Positions 1 to 9,177 of a stretch of 64,000 nt of DNA are shown here, in pieces. How positions within the stretch are numbered: the stretch's first letter is position 1; each line of letters opens with the position of its first letter. The notes beneath the pieces are model-generated. The model ran no database searches, was not told the DNA's origin, and saw nothing but the letters and a program-made list of their open reading frames with translations. Made by a program: the position numbers and the translations under genes. The DNA lies in the NCBI GenBank assembly GCA_964350435.1, contig CAYGJS010000008.1, positions 1-64,000 on the forward strand, in the 5' to 3' direction. This DNA is from TMED27 sp964350435 (GTDB lineage: Bacteria; Pseudomonadota; Alphaproteobacteria; Micavibrionales; Micavibrionaceae).

Positions 1-1033
1 TGATGAGATCCAGAAGATGCTCGCCGCTTTCGCGGATGCCGCCGATATATTCGAGGTATTTTTCCGTGCCGATGGGGCCGAGGAGCTGGCGCTGCATCAT
101 CTCCGAAAAGCCGATGATGGCGTTGAGGGGCGTACGCAGTTCGTGGCTCATATTGGCGAGGAACTGGGTTTTGGCGGCGTAGGCACGTTCGGCCTGGTCT
201 TTGGCGGCTTTGAGGTCGGCTTCGTATTGCGCGCGCTGGGTCATGTCTTGCATGATGCCGTAAAGCGCGTAGACTTCGCCGTCTTCATCAAAGGCGCAGC
301 GTCCTTCGCAATGGATATAACGGGTTTCGCCGCTTGGCGTCAGGATAGAAAATTCCATGTCATAGTCGTTTTCTTCGATGATGGCGCGTTCGAAAACCTG
401 ATTGACGCGCATGATGTCATTCCGGTTAACCATGGCGTTCATGTTATCAAGCGTGGGTTCGAACTTGCCGATTTCGACGCCGAAGATGCGGTAGATTTCG
501 CCAGACCATTTGATCTCGTCTTTGCCAAGAACCCAGCTCCAATGCCCCATGCGGCCAATGCTTTCGGCTTCGCTGAGCTGGCTTTCATGGCGGAGGAGGG
601 TTTTTTCGCGTTCTTTTTCCGCCTGGATATCACGGGCAACGCAATAAAGCGCGCCGCTTATGAGCTGTTGTTTACATTTTAGCCAGCGCGGTTCACCGTT
701 TTTTGTGATGATTCGGGCCTCGTATTCGAGGGTTTGTGTGTCTTTGCCTCGCGTTCCGGCGTGAAAGCTTTGCATCGCGCGGAGGAGTTCTTCGCGATCC
801 TGTTCGCTGAACAGATCTATAAAATGTTTTGCGGCAATTTCCGGGGCTGATAATCCGGTGAGGATTTCCAGCGCGGCGTTGTGTTTGGCCAGGGATCCGT
901 CATTGTTGATGATCATCCAGATGTCTTGCGATATTTGTAAAAACTGCGCGAAATCGGGGCTTTCGAAATCGGCGGATTTAGAAACGCTTTGGACGGCGGG
1001 TTGTTTTTTGCGCTTGGCAGTTGGGGCGGACAT
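1..1033 (-). CDS. PAS-domain sensor histidine kinase (N-terminal part, runs off window)
   Basis: Reading the minus strand from the ATG at 1033 gives an uninterrupted frame of 344 codons that leaves the window at base 1. Two PAS-like sensor regions are visible (about residues 25-130 and 150-265; the second carries a GHWSW motif and ends in a PAC-like block YGIMQDMTQR). A short coiled linker leads into a HisKA dimerisation and phosphoacceptor domain with the motif MSHELRTPLNAIIGF, in which His297 would be autophosphorylated. The catalytic ATPase domain lies beyond the window. No membrane segment is seen, so the sensor part appears cytoplasmic. The signal cannot be inferred. The family is secure; the full architecture is unknown. 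Confidence 0.9.
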   Translation of the reverse strand, partial: MSAPTAKRKKQPAVQSVSKSADFESPDFAQFLQISQDIWMIINNDGSLAKHNAALEILTGLSAPEIAAKHFIDLFSEQDREELLRAMQSFHAGTRGKDTQTLEYEARIITKNGEPRWLKCKQQLISGALYCVARDIQAEKEREKTLLRHESQLSEAESIGRMGHWSWVLGKDEIKWSGEIYRIFGVEIGKFEPTLDNMNAMVNRNDIMRVNQVFERAIIEENDYDMEFSILTPSGETRYIHCEGRCAFDEDGEVYALYGIMQDMTQRAQYEADLKAAKDQAERAYAAKTQFLANMSHELRTPLNAIIGFSEMMQRQLLGPIGTEKYLEYIGGIRESGEHLLDLI

Positions 1034-1161
1034 CAGGGTTGTCACTTACAATATGGCGGCGTTGAAATGATCCACGAGCGCGAATCACTCTAATAACCAT
1101 AATTGAAAACCATGGGCACTGGCAAGGGCGGCTTGGATTTTCATGACGTTTCGCGTTTAAA

Positions 1162-1197
1162 AAAAGCCGCCCTTCGTGCTTGAGAAAGGCGGCTTTT
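1162..1197 (-). terminator. Rho-independent terminator after the redoxin gene
   Basis: The arms AAAAGCCGCC and GGCGGCTTTT pair perfectly around a 16-base loop. On the minus strand the hairpin is followed by a run of T, as expected for termination of the dsbD-redoxin transcript just downstream of the stop at 1222. Confidence 0.8.
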
Positions 1198-1221
1198 GGA
1201 GAGAGAAGGCGGTTTCAAGTT

Positions 1222-1833
1222 TTAATATTTAACAGAGCAGCCATAGGGCGCGGATTGCGCTGTTTCGACCGCTTTGCCTGCTTTTAGGTCATCGATGGCG
1301 GCCAGAACATAGTTCTTTGCGCCTTCGATTGTGGCGGGGTTCGGGCTGGCGTTATCGTCGATCGCGCCAGCATAAGCAAGGTTGCCTTCCATATCGATCA
1401 CGAACATATGCGGCGTTGTTTTTGCGTCATAAGTTTTACCGATTTCACCGGAGGGGTCGAGGAGTTTTACAGTGGGGCTTGCGCCAGATTCGGCGATGAC
1501 TTTATTGGCTTCCTCGGCGGTTACAAAACCTTGCTTGCCTTCGGCGGAGGATACGATCGAAACCCAGGCTACGCCATGTTCAGAGGCTTTTTTCTGTGCG
1601 GCCTGCATGTTGCCGGAACCATAGTGCTTCACGACAAACGGGCATTCGTGGTTCGTCCATTCGAGGACAACGATTTTGCCTTTATGATCGCTCAGCTTGA
1701 ACGGGTTGCCGTTTGTGTCGGTGGCGATGATTTCGGGGGCGGCTTTGCCGATTTCAGGGGCTGCGCTTGCGGGCGCGATTGCCATCATGATCATGACCAG
1801 ACCGGCACTGGCGTAAGCTAAGATTTTATGCAT
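1222..1833 (-). CDS. Secreted thioredoxin-like (redoxin/AhpC-TSA) protein
   Basis: A 203-residue protein with an N-terminal signal peptide cut near ASAAPEIG, followed by a thioredoxin-fold domain of the AhpC/TSA-redoxin type. The active-site region reads TNHECPFVVKHY, so only one cysteine occupies the usual CxxC place. The C-terminus, PYGCSVKY, supplies another cysteine in a position typical of this subfamily. It lies 44 bases behind the dsbD-like gene on the same strand and is followed by a terminator, so the two probably form an operon in which the membrane reductase supplies electrons to this periplasmic partner (inference). A cytoplasmic relative occurs at 47081-47635. Confidence 0.85.
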   Translation of the reverse strand: MHKILAYASAGLVMIMMAIAPASAAPEIGKAAPEIIATDTNGNPFKLSDHKGKIVVLEWTNHECPFVVKHYGSGNMQAAQKKASEHGVAWVSIVSSAEGKQGFVTAEEANKVIAESGASPTVKLLDPSGEIGKTYDAKTTPHMFVIDMEGNLAYAGAIDDNASPNPATIEGAKNYVLAAIDDLKAGKAVETAQSAPYGCSVKY

Positions 1834-1877
1834 TTTTAGTCTCCTTTAAGATTTGTAATGTTATTCGGGGTTATGGG

Positions 1878-3998
1878 TTAATTGGTTACAGTGTCTTTTA
1901 TAATTTTTGGTGTTAATATCTGCGGTAGCACGATGGCTTCCGGCCTTACGCCGTTTATGGGCGGGGCATAATATACGTAGATTGGAACGCCGCTGCGTCC
2001 ATAGCGATCGAGATATTTTGTGATGGCAGGGTTTTGGTTGGTCCAATCGCCGATCAGATAGTGTACGCGTTTTTCTTTGAACAGAGCCTTGGTGGAGTCG
2101 ATATTGATGGAGGAGGCGTGGTTGACCTTACAGGTTATGCACCATGCGGCGGTCATTTCGACGAAGATCGGGTTTTCGCTTTCGGTGAGCAGATGATCGA
2201 GTTTGTCTTGGGTAAATTCTTCGCCAAAGTTGCTTTCTTCAATGTTTATCACGTCTTCAATGTTTACGGTTTTGAGGATGGTCAGTGAGCCCAGAGCCGA
2301 AAGTGCCGCGATGATTGACAGCGCGGTGAGGGCGAGGCGGAGCTGTTTTTGCGCGGGGCGATGCTGATAGAGCCAGATTGAAAGTGTAATCAGCAATCCG
2401 CTCATGAGAAGGACAAGTACGCCGAGCGAGCCTGATTGCTGGCTGATCACCCAGACCAGCCAGATGGCGGCGGCAAACATCGGGAAGGCGAGGGCTTGTT
2501 TAAATCTTTCCATCCATACGCCGGGGCGCGGCATCAGTTTTTGGAAGGCTGGGATAAAGGACAGCAGCAGATATGGAAGGGCTAAGCCAAAGCCAAGCGC
2601 GGCAAAAACCATCAGGCTTATGGCGGCGGGCTGAACGAGGGCATAGCCAAGCGCGGTGGCCATAAAGGGCGCGGTGCAGGGCGTTGCGACGAGTGTGGCG
2701 AGTACGCCTGTGAAGAAAGAGCCGCTGATACCGTCCTTGCGGGCAAGTTCACTGCCGGTGTTGGCGAAGGGATTGGCGAATTCGAAAAATCCCATCAGGT
2801 TGAGGCCAAGCAAGAAGAGCAAGTATGTCAGTACGCCGACGACGATCGGACTTTGCAGTTGGAACCCCCACCCTATTTGCGCACCTGCGGCTTTGAGGGC
2901 GATGAGGCCGCCTGCAATCGCGAGGAAGCTGAGCATGACACCGGCGGTGTACGCGAGGCCTTGGAGGCGAACATGGGCGTGGTTTTTATCGGCTGTTTTC
3001 ACGAGGCTTAGCGCTTTCATGGACAGTACAGGGAACACGCAAGGCATGAGATTGAGGATCAGACCGCCGAGAAGCGCAAGGATCAGGGCTTTGCCGAGGC
3101 CTGTGTTTTGTGTGTCATGGGCACTTTGGGTTTGTTTGACGCTTGCGGGCATGGCCTTTGCGGGCTGGGCGGTGAAAGCGCCGCTGTGAGTCTTGCCATT
3201 TACGTCTTCATAAGCGAGCACGCCAGAGAGGGTTTTGATATCCGACAGCGCACGATCGCCGCGGGCTTGGGTGAGGGTTAAGCCGTCACTGCTCAGCATG
3301 GTTTTTGGGGCGGCGGTATTATTTACGATGCCCCAATCGAGCGGGAAAAAGCGCAGTGAGTTTACATCTATATCGTTCATATTCGGCAGGATCAATATGA
3401 GATTGCCATCGTTTTCAGCGTAAGATACCGACCAGTCGGTTTTTGTTGGAAGCTTTGAGGCGGCGGCGTTTATATACGCTGAGTTATCCTCTAATTCTGC
3501 GTTTTCGCCGTTGAGCGTGATTTCAAAATCGCCGTATTCGGGGATACATTCTTCTTTGCACACCAGAAGCTCGATTGTGGCTTTGAGGGTGATCGGGCTT
3601 TCGGGCAGGGCTTCGGGCGCGGCGAGTTTTTGCAGCAGCATGACGTTGCCTTCATAGCCGTAATTCAGCAGCGGGCCATAGGGCAGTTTTTTCGGGGTAG
3701 GCCATTCGATTTCACCGATGGTAAAGCCTGTGGGCAGATCCCATGTAATTTTGGTGGGCGTTCCCGAATCGCCGGGGTTTTTCCAATAGGTATGCCAATG
3801 TTTGGTGATGGATTGCTCAGTGCCCATCCAGATCTCTTGACCGGCTTTAATTCGGCCGTATTCAGGCAAGAGGCGGATGCTGACCAATCGTTCACGCTGC
3901 GCCTCGTCAAGGCCTTGTGCCTGACCGTGTCCTGAAAAGCTGCTTATAAAAGCAAGGGCGGCGAGCAGAAAAAGCGGCGTTTTGAAAATTGAATTCAT
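1878..3998 (-). CDS. DsbD/ScsB-like cytoplasmic-membrane thiol:disulfide reductase
   Basis: About 706 residues from the preferred ATG at 3998, which places a signal peptide (LFLLAALAFISSFSGHGQAQ) at the N-terminus; an in-frame start at 4055 would add 19 residues. The order is a periplasmic N-terminal domain with a CKEEC cysteine pair, then about eight membrane helices with the two intramembrane cysteine motifs LMPCVFPV and ATPCTAPF, then a C-terminal thioredoxin domain with WCITCK. Family members pass electrons from cytoplasmic thioredoxin to periplasmic acceptors. Here the likely clients are the redoxin next door and the cytochrome c maturation machinery at 25.5-28.8 kb. The long N-terminal domain resembles ScsB more than classical DsbD. 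Confidence 0.9.
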   Translation of the reverse strand: MNSIFKTPLFLLAALAFISSFSGHGQAQGLDEAQRERLVSIRLLPEYGRIKAGQEIWMGTEQSITKHWHTYWKNPGDSGTPTKITWDLPTGFTIGEIEWPTPKKLPYGPLLNYGYEGNVMLLQKLAAPEALPESPITLKATIELLVCKEECIPEYGDFEITLNGENAELEDNSAYINAAASKLPTKTDWSVSYAENDGNLILILPNMNDIDVNSLRFFPLDWGIVNNTAAPKTMLSSDGLTLTQARGDRALSDIKTLSGVLAYEDVNGKTHSGAFTAQPAKAMPASVKQTQSAHDTQNTGLGKALILALLGGLILNLMPCVFPVLSMKALSLVKTADKNHAHVRLQGLAYTAGVMLSFLAIAGGLIALKAAGAQIGWGFQLQSPIVVGVLTYLLFLLGLNLMGFFEFANPFANTGSELARKDGISGSFFTGVLATLVATPCTAPFMATALGYALVQPAAISLMVFAALGFGLALPYLLLSFIPAFQKLMPRPGVWMERFKQALAFPMFAAAIWLVWVISQQSGSLGVLVLLMSGLLITLSIWLYQHRPAQKQLRLALTALSIIAALSALGSLTILKTVNIEDVINIEESNFGEEFTQDKLDHLLTESENPIFVEMTAAWCITCKVNHASSINIDSTKALFKEKRVHYLIGDWTNQNPAITKYLDRYGRSGVPIYVYYAPPINGVRPEAIVLPQILTPKIIKDTVTN

Positions 3999-4114
3999 AG
4001 GGGTATCAACCTGTTGTATTTGTTTTTTCGCGTCACTAAGATATTCGAAGCGCATCTTAGAAATGTTACATATAATAAGTGCGTCAGTTTAACCCGAAAC
4101 ATAAAGTTTTTTAA

Positions 4115-6190
4115 ATGCTTCATTCGCCATCTTCAGAAAATATGAGTGCCTCAAGGTTGGCGGTGTTTGTCCGGGCGGTTGAGGCGCGGTATTTGGGCGC
4201 GGAGGCTTTGCAACCTTTTGGGCAGGATAGCTATCAAGCGCTGCATAGATGGTCGGTAGAGCATCCGCGTGAGTTCCATGATCTGGTTTGGGATGTTTGC
4301 GGGATGATCGGCGATAAGGGAAGCGTTGTGATTGATCGCCCCGAGGATATTTTGGCGGCCAGATTTTTTCCGGATGCGAAGATTTCTTTTGCCGAGAATA
4401 TGCTGGCGCGCGTGAAAACCCACCCCGATGATCCGGCGATTATTTCGCGCATAGCAGGCGCGGCGGAAGACCGTATTCTTTCTTGGGCGCAGCTTTATGA
4501 CGAGGTCAGCCGCTGGGAGCAGGTTCTGGAGAAATTTGATATTGGCGAAGGCGACCGCATTTCGACCTATTTGCCGCATGGGCCAGAGGCGTACATCCTT
4601 ATGATCGCGGCGGCGCAAAGAGGGGCGATCTTCTCATCTGTCGGCACCGAGATGGGCGCGCAATCGACGGCTGAGCGGTTTAAGCAGATTGAGCCGAAGC
4701 TTTTAATCGCCGCGGATGGGTACACACATATGAAAGCGCTTGGTGAGGCCGGGAAGCCCGAAGGGCGCCTGGCCTTGATTGCGACTTTGCAGAAAGAGGT
4801 TTCGAGCATTGCCCATACGGTGATTGTGCCAACCTTATCAGACGCGCCGGATATAGACGAGCTGGCGGAAGGTACGGTCTTGTCTACCGATGTTTTGCGG
4901 ACGACATCGCCGCGGGAGATTGAATTTATCCGCCGCGATTTTAATCAGCCGCTGGCGATTTTGTTTTCGTCGGGCTCTACGGGCAAGCCGAAATGTTTTG
5001 TGCACGGGGTGGGCGGAACGCTTCTGAAGCATGCGATCGAGCATCAACTGCAAAGTGACGTACGGCCTGGGGACTGCGTGTTCTTTCATTCAACGACGAG
5101 CTGGATGATGTTTAACTGGCTGGCGAGCGGGCTGGCGCAGGGCGCAAGCATTATGATTTATGATGGCAATCCTGCCTATCCATATGCGAATTCCCAATTG
5201 GCCTTTGCCGCCGATTACGGGTGTACGCATCTGGGGACGGCGGCGGGGGTTATTCAGGATGTCTGGATGCGTGGGCAGGTCAGCGCAGCGGATCTGGATT
5301 TATCGGATTTGCGGATGATCATGTATACGGGTTCAGTGCTATCCGATCAGGGCTTCAAATATGTGTACGCGCATATCAAGGCGGATTTATCCGTCAACGG
5401 GATTTGCGGCGGCACGGATTTTGTGGGCTGTTATGCCATGGGGAATTCATTTACACCGACATTGGCGGGGCATCTGAAAGGCTTTGTGCTGGGGATGGAC
5501 GCGGCTGTTTGGGATGAAAGCGGCAAGGCTTTGCCTGATGGCCGGAGCGGTGAACTCGTGGTAAAGGGGCCGTTTGCTTCCCGTCCGCTTTATTTCTGGA
5601 ACGACAAGGGCGGCGCGCGTTTCCACGCAGAGTATTTCGAATTTTTTGATGTTAATCCTGCCGTTTGGCGGCATGGTGATGCGGTTGTAAAAACGCCGTC
5701 CGGGCAGATTGTGATTGAGGGGCGGTCGGATACGACCTTGAATCAGGGGGGTGTACGTATCGGGCCGCAGATGATTTATGATGCCTTTTCGCATCCGGAT
5801 TTGGCGGGCTGCGTGAGTGATAGCTTGGCGGTGAATTTCCGTGATGCCGATGGCGGCGATCATACTGTCTTGTTCGTGGTGATGCCTGAACTTGGCGGGG
5901 GCGATTTGGATGTGGATACGGCTAAGCTTATTAAAGGGATTATTTCGGATTCCGTTGGGCGGCTTTCGACGCCGCATGAAATCATCGCCGTGCCTTATGT
6001 TTTGAAAACGCCGAATGGTAAGAAGGCGGAAAAGCCTACGGCGCAGCTTTTGGCAGGGAAGGTTTTGTCCGCGCCGGAAACTTACGGCGAGGAGGGCGGG
6101 GTTCTGAAAGCCAAACTTTTTGAAGAAATTGGCAAGGGCTTAAAGGCGAAGCCTCAATATGGATATGCTGCGGGCACGGCCGCCGAATAA
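4115..6190 (+). CDS. Acetoacetyl-CoA synthetase (acetoacetate-CoA ligase)
   Basis: A 691-residue adenylate-forming enzyme, the usual size of acetoacetate-CoA ligases. The N-terminus has the ACS-type entry region (HRWSVEHPREFHDLVWD, FAENML). The ATP-binding P-loop-like motif SSGSTGKPK lies near residue 287, followed by STTSWMMFNW, which is characteristic of the acetoacetyl-CoA branch. The C-terminal part has the hinge and GRSDTTLNQGGVRIG. It would activate acetoacetate to acetoacetyl-CoA for ketone-body or polyhydroxybutyrate use. A second ATG at 4142 is an alternative start; neither has a clear ribosome-binding site. It is divergent from the dsbD-like gene. Confidence 0.93.
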   Translation: MLHSPSSENMSASRLAVFVRAVEARYLGAEALQPFGQDSYQALHRWSVEHPREFHDLVWDVCGMIGDKGSVVIDRPEDILAARFFPDAKISFAENMLARVKTHPDDPAIISRIAGAAEDRILSWAQLYDEVSRWEQVLEKFDIGEGDRISTYLPHGPEAYILMIAAAQRGAIFSSVGTEMGAQSTAERFKQIEPKLLIAADGYTHMKALGEAGKPEGRLALIATLQKEVSSIAHTVIVPTLSDAPDIDELAEGTVLSTDVLRTTSPREIEFIRRDFNQPLAILFSSGSTGKPKCFVHGVGGTLLKHAIEHQLQSDVRPGDCVFFHSTTSWMMFNWLASGLAQGASIMIYDGNPAYPYANSQLAFAADYGCTHLGTAAGVIQDVWMRGQVSAADLDLSDLRMIMYTGSVLSDQGFKYVYAHIKADLSVNGICGGTDFVGCYAMGNSFTPTLAGHLKGFVLGMDAAVWDESGKALPDGRSGELVVKGPFASRPLYFWNDKGGARFHAEYFEFFDVNPAVWRHGDAVVKTPSGQIVIEGRSDTTLNQGGVRIGPQMIYDAFSHPDLAGCVSDSLAVNFRDADGGDHTVLFVVMPELGGGDLDVDTAKLIKGIISDSVGRLSTPHEIIAVPYVLKTPNGKKAEKPTAQLLAGKVLSAPETYGEEGGVLKAKLFEEIGKGLKAKPQYGYAAGTAAE

Positions 6191-6331
6191 ATAAGTCTTG
6201 CGTGGCATTTATAATCATGGTTTTAATATCTTTATGAATTTGAGAGCCTTTGCATTTTTGAATATTGCAGCGGCCGCGGACAGCGCGGCGGCTTAGCCCG
6301 CCCCTATTCACGCTCATAGTGCGAAAGCGCA
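6191..6331. other. Intergenic stretch after acetoacetyl-CoA synthetase, no gene seen
   Basis: With the palindromic element that follows, this makes a 330-base gap. It has no convincing reading frame. A small hairpin GTGCGAAAGCGCAC at about 6319-6332 may end the upstream transcript, but it lacks a T run. Confidence 0.5.
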
Positions 6332-6443
6332 CGTTTCTAATCCCTTCCTTAAATTTTTACAGTGCGTTGCTTCGCTCCTCAGATAGGCACCTATTCTTCG
6401 TCGCGTGCGCCTGCTGTAAAAAATAATGAAGGAATTAGAGACA
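6332..6443. repeat. Palindromic element, family A copy 1
   Basis: A core at 6361-6417 (starting AGTGCGTTGC and ending TGCGCCTGCTGT) resembles four other cores in the window, at 12.7, 31.9, 57.0 and 60.6 kb. It is enclosed by copy-specific inverted arms: CTAATCCCTTCCTT on the left matches the reverse complement of the right flank, CTAATTCCTTCATT. The arms extend for about 26-30 bases and the whole can fold into a long cruciform or RNA hairpin. Confidence 0.8.
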
Positions 6444-6474
6444 GAATCCAAATAAACCCTGATAGAGCAAAAGA

Positions 6475-6503
6475 TTGACAAAAAGTTTGAAATGCTCTGA
6501 ATA
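6475..6503 (+). promoter_or_regulatory. Sigma70-type promoter for the aminotransferase
   Basis: TTGACA at 6475-6480 is separated by 17 bases from TGAATA at 6498-6503. Transcription would begin near 6510, leaving a very short leader before the ATG at 6522. This argues against the in-frame TTG at 6510 as the start. Confidence 0.55.
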
Positions 6504-6521
6504 GCGTCTTTGAAAGATAAA

Positions 6522-7760
6522 ATGATGAATACCAACATACCACGTTCAAACGAAGAAATTAACGAAGTCCGCAGCGGGCTTAAATTCCGCCCTGTTTTGC
6601 ATGCCCTTACGGCCAATCCCGGCGTCGAGATGATGAGCTACGCGCAAGGGCGTGAGAACATGATTACGCTCGGTCAGGGCGAGGGCGATTCTCCGACGCC
6701 TGATTTTATTGCACGCGCGGCATTTACGGCAATGCAGGACGGACGCACCACCTACGGGCCGACGCTGGGGCAAGACGCTTTGCGCAATGCGATTTCTGAA
6801 TATTATGAGCGGATTTACAAGCTCGACATTCCCGCAAGCCGCTGTTTTGTAACCGCTTCGGGTTCGACGGCTATGCATTTGTCGCTGGCAGCGCTGGTGG
6901 ATAAGGGTGATGAGGTTGTTGCGATTACGCCGATCTGGAAGAATCTGCTCGGCGCGATTGAGCTGACGCAGGCCAAAACCGTGCAGGTTTCGCTGGATGA
7001 AGGCATGGATGAGGGTTCCCAGCGTTCGAAATGGACGCTGGATTTGGAGAAGCTTTTTGCTGCGTGTAATCAAAACACCAAGGTGATTTTGATTGTCAGC
7101 CCCTCGAATCCCACGGGCTGGACGGCGACTCGAGAGGAAATGAGCGCGATTTTGGAATTTGCGCGGGCGCGCGGGATATGGATTTTGGCGGATGAGGTTT
7201 ACGGGCGGCTTGTTTATGACAGTGCTCACGAACATTTGCGCGCAGATAGTTTTCTGGATGTGGCGCAGGAGGATGATTTGCTGTTGGTGGTGAACAGTTT
7301 TTCCAAAAGCTGGGCGATGACGGGCTGGCGATTGGGCTGGATTGTCGGGCCGACACTGGCGGAGGAGAAAATCCGCGATGTGGCGCTGTATAACAATCTT
7401 TGTCCGCCGAATTTCACGCAATATGGCGCGATTGCCGCGCTTAAAGACGGGGAGGCGTTTTTGAAATCGCAGATTGATATGTGGCGGTCGAATCGCGATA
7501 TCGTGGTCAATCATTTCGATCGTTTGGGCAATGTGCATATGGCCTATCCGGCGGCAACGTTTTACGGGTTTTTCAAGGTGGACGGGCAGCCGGATTGTAA
7601 GGCACTGACGAAGCGGTTTGTGGATGAGTCCAGCGTATTGCTCTCGCCGGGCTGCGCTTTTGGCAAAACGGCTGTGGGGTATATCCGTATGTGTTTTGCG
7701 GTGTCGGAGCGGCGACTGCTTGAGGCTTTGGAGCGGATGGATAAAGTCCTGAAGGTGTGA
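6522..7760 (+). CDS. Class I/II pyridoxal-phosphate aminotransferase (aspartate/aromatic type)
   Basis: About 412 residues. Fold-type I aminotransferase landmarks are clear: the SPSNPTGW motif near the middle, the ILADEVYGRLVYD region, the Schiff-base lysine in NSFSKSWAMTGWRLGW, and a C-terminal arginine in YIRMCFA that binds the substrate carboxylate. The N-terminal TLGQGEGDSPTPDFI region is typical of aspartate or aromatic aminotransferases, but substrate choice cannot be read from the sequence. The ATG at 6522 (or 6525) fits the promoter just upstream. It is coupled to the methyltransferase gene four bases downstream. Confidence 0.92.
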   Translation: MMNTNIPRSNEEINEVRSGLKFRPVLHALTANPGVEMMSYAQGRENMITLGQGEGDSPTPDFIARAAFTAMQDGRTTYGPTLGQDALRNAISEYYERIYKLDIPASRCFVTASGSTAMHLSLAALVDKGDEVVAITPIWKNLLGAIELTQAKTVQVSLDEGMDEGSQRSKWTLDLEKLFAACNQNTKVILIVSPSNPTGWTATREEMSAILEFARARGIWILADEVYGRLVYDSAHEHLRADSFLDVAQEDDLLLVVNSFSKSWAMTGWRLGWIVGPTLAEEKIRDVALYNNLCPPNFTQYGAIAALKDGEAFLKSQIDMWRSNRDIVVNHFDRLGNVHMAYPAATFYGFFKVDGQPDCKALTKRFVDESSVLLSPGCAFGKTAVGYIRMCFAVSERRLLEALERMDKVLKV

Positions 7761-7764
7761 GGAA

Positions 7765-8301
7765 ATGCGCGGGTATTTCGGCATAGGTGTGGAAGGGATC
7801 AGCAAAGAGCAGAATGTGGGCACGATTGCCCGCTCTGCGCATTCCTTTGGCGCGCAATTCTTTTTTACGATTGCGCCGGCGGTGGATGTCGAGCTGCTGC
7901 GGGTTTCTGATACTTCGGATGCGTTTGACCATGTGCCATATCATCAATATGAAGATGTGGATTCCATGGTGTTGCCGGATAAATGTTCGTTGATAGGCGT
8001 TGAGCTGATGGACGGGGCGGTGGATTTGCCGAGTTTCCGCCATCCTTTGCGCGCGGCCTATGTTTTGGGGCCGGAGATGGGCAGTTTGTCGCCTGAACTG
8101 GTGGAGCGGTGCGACCATATCATCAAAATTCCGATGAAATTTTGTGTGAATGTGGGCGTGGCGGGCGCGCTTGTGATGTATGATCGCTTGCTGTCTATGG
8201 GCAAGTTTGCCGAGCGGCCTGTGCGGGCCGGCGGGGCTTTGGCGCCGCCTGAGCATCCGACGACGACCTTGCGCCGGAAGGTTCGGACGAAGAAAACTTA
8301 A
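7765..8301 (+). CDS. SpoU/TrmH-family (SPOUT) RNA 2'-O-methyltransferase
   Basis: 178 residues, consisting of a SPOUT catalytic domain without an added RNA-binding domain. The three family motifs are present: NVGTIARSAHSFGA (motif 1), YVLGPEMGSLSPEL (motif 2) and IKIPMKFCVNVGVAGALVMY (motif 3, which forms the knot and binds S-adenosylmethionine). The GTGAGGAA ribosome-binding site overlaps the end of the aminotransferase gene, so the pair is probably co-translated. The C-terminus is basic (RRKVRTKKT), fitting RNA contact. The target nucleotide is not predictable; tRNA or rRNA ribose is likely. Confidence 0.9.
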   Translation: MRGYFGIGVEGISKEQNVGTIARSAHSFGAQFFFTIAPAVDVELLRVSDTSDAFDHVPYHQYEDVDSMVLPDKCSLIGVELMDGAVDLPSFRHPLRAAYVLGPEMGSLSPELVERCDHIIKIPMKFCVNVGVAGALVMYDRLLSMGKFAERPVRAGGALAPPEHPTTTLRRKVRTKKT

Positions 8302-8425
8302 AGGGGGCAAAGTCTTTTTAAATTTAAGGTTTCGCATATACAAATCCTTGTTTTTTTGAATTGTCGCGGTATGATGGCGGCCTGGTGAAGTATTAGAATT
8401 TTAACGCATAAGTGAAATATAAACG

Positions 8426-8944
8426 ATGTCGATGATGAAACCTGCCCTTTATGCTGCTTTTGGATTGTTCCTCCTATCAACGATTGCGCCCGCTTTTGCG
8501 ACCGAGCCGAAATTGCTGGCGCGTTTCGGGGACTGGGAGGCGCATGCCTTTCAGGAAGGGGGCAGTAAGGTGTGTTTTATGTCGAGCCAACCGCAGAGCA
8601 AAAAGGGTAATTATTCCCAGCGCGGAGAGCCTTTTGCGCTGATTACGCATCGCCCTGCTGACAATACGCGCGATGTGTTCAGCTATATTACTGGATATGC
8701 GTATAAGGCAGGCAGCACCGTGAGCGTTATGATTGATGATCAGGAGTTCAAGCTGGTGACGCAGGATGAAACCGCGTGGGGGCCGGACGCGGATACGGAT
8801 AAGCGCTTGGCGCAGGCTATTCGCGAAGGGAGCAAGATGGTGATTAAAGGCGTTTCTTCTCGCGGCACCGAGACCGAGGATACGTTTAGTCTTTCCGGGA
8901 CAGGTAAAGCGTATGAGCGTATGTCCGAGGAGTGTGGTTACTAG
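8426..8944 (+). CDS. Invasion-associated locus B (IalB) family secreted protein
   Basis: 172 residues with a signal peptide ending near IAPAFA. The mature part starts ARFGDWEAHAFQ and continues with a cysteine in KVCFMSSQ, the FGDW...C pattern of the IalB family. A second cysteine near the C-terminus (SEECGY) could form a disulfide with it. IalB proteins are widespread in alphaproteobacteria, including non-pathogens, and no invasion role should be assumed. The gene stands alone between the methyltransferase and the M23 peptidase, with more than 100 bases on either side, so it probably has its own promoter. Confidence 0.82.
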   Translation: MSMMKPALYAAFGLFLLSTIAPAFATEPKLLARFGDWEAHAFQEGGSKVCFMSSQPQSKKGNYSQRGEPFALITHRPADNTRDVFSYITGYAYKAGSTVSVMIDDQEFKLVTQDETAWGPDADTDKRLAQAIREGSKMVIKGVSSRGTETEDTFSLSGTGKAYERMSEECGY

Positions 8945-9177
8945 GATTTCGGTTTTGGATATGGCTTGCATTTATGTTACGATATAAAGGGTTGTTTTTA
9001 ATCACTAATCGTAAGCTGTAAGGTCTTTCAGACTTAAATTATCCCGCAGCTTTTCAGGCAAAATATTGATAAATGATTTGATCAGGCCGCAGCCTGTGCT
9101 ATGTCAGAGGATATAAGGGTTTAGTCATCGGTGATGGCGGTTGTTTCAGGCCTGAATGGGCGCTCCTTTAAACAGTT

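Noticed and set aside
6546..7823. Long minus-strand frame opposite the aminotransferase
   Set aside because: It is a shadow of the aminotransferase, which has all family motifs; the antisense product has no recognisable features.
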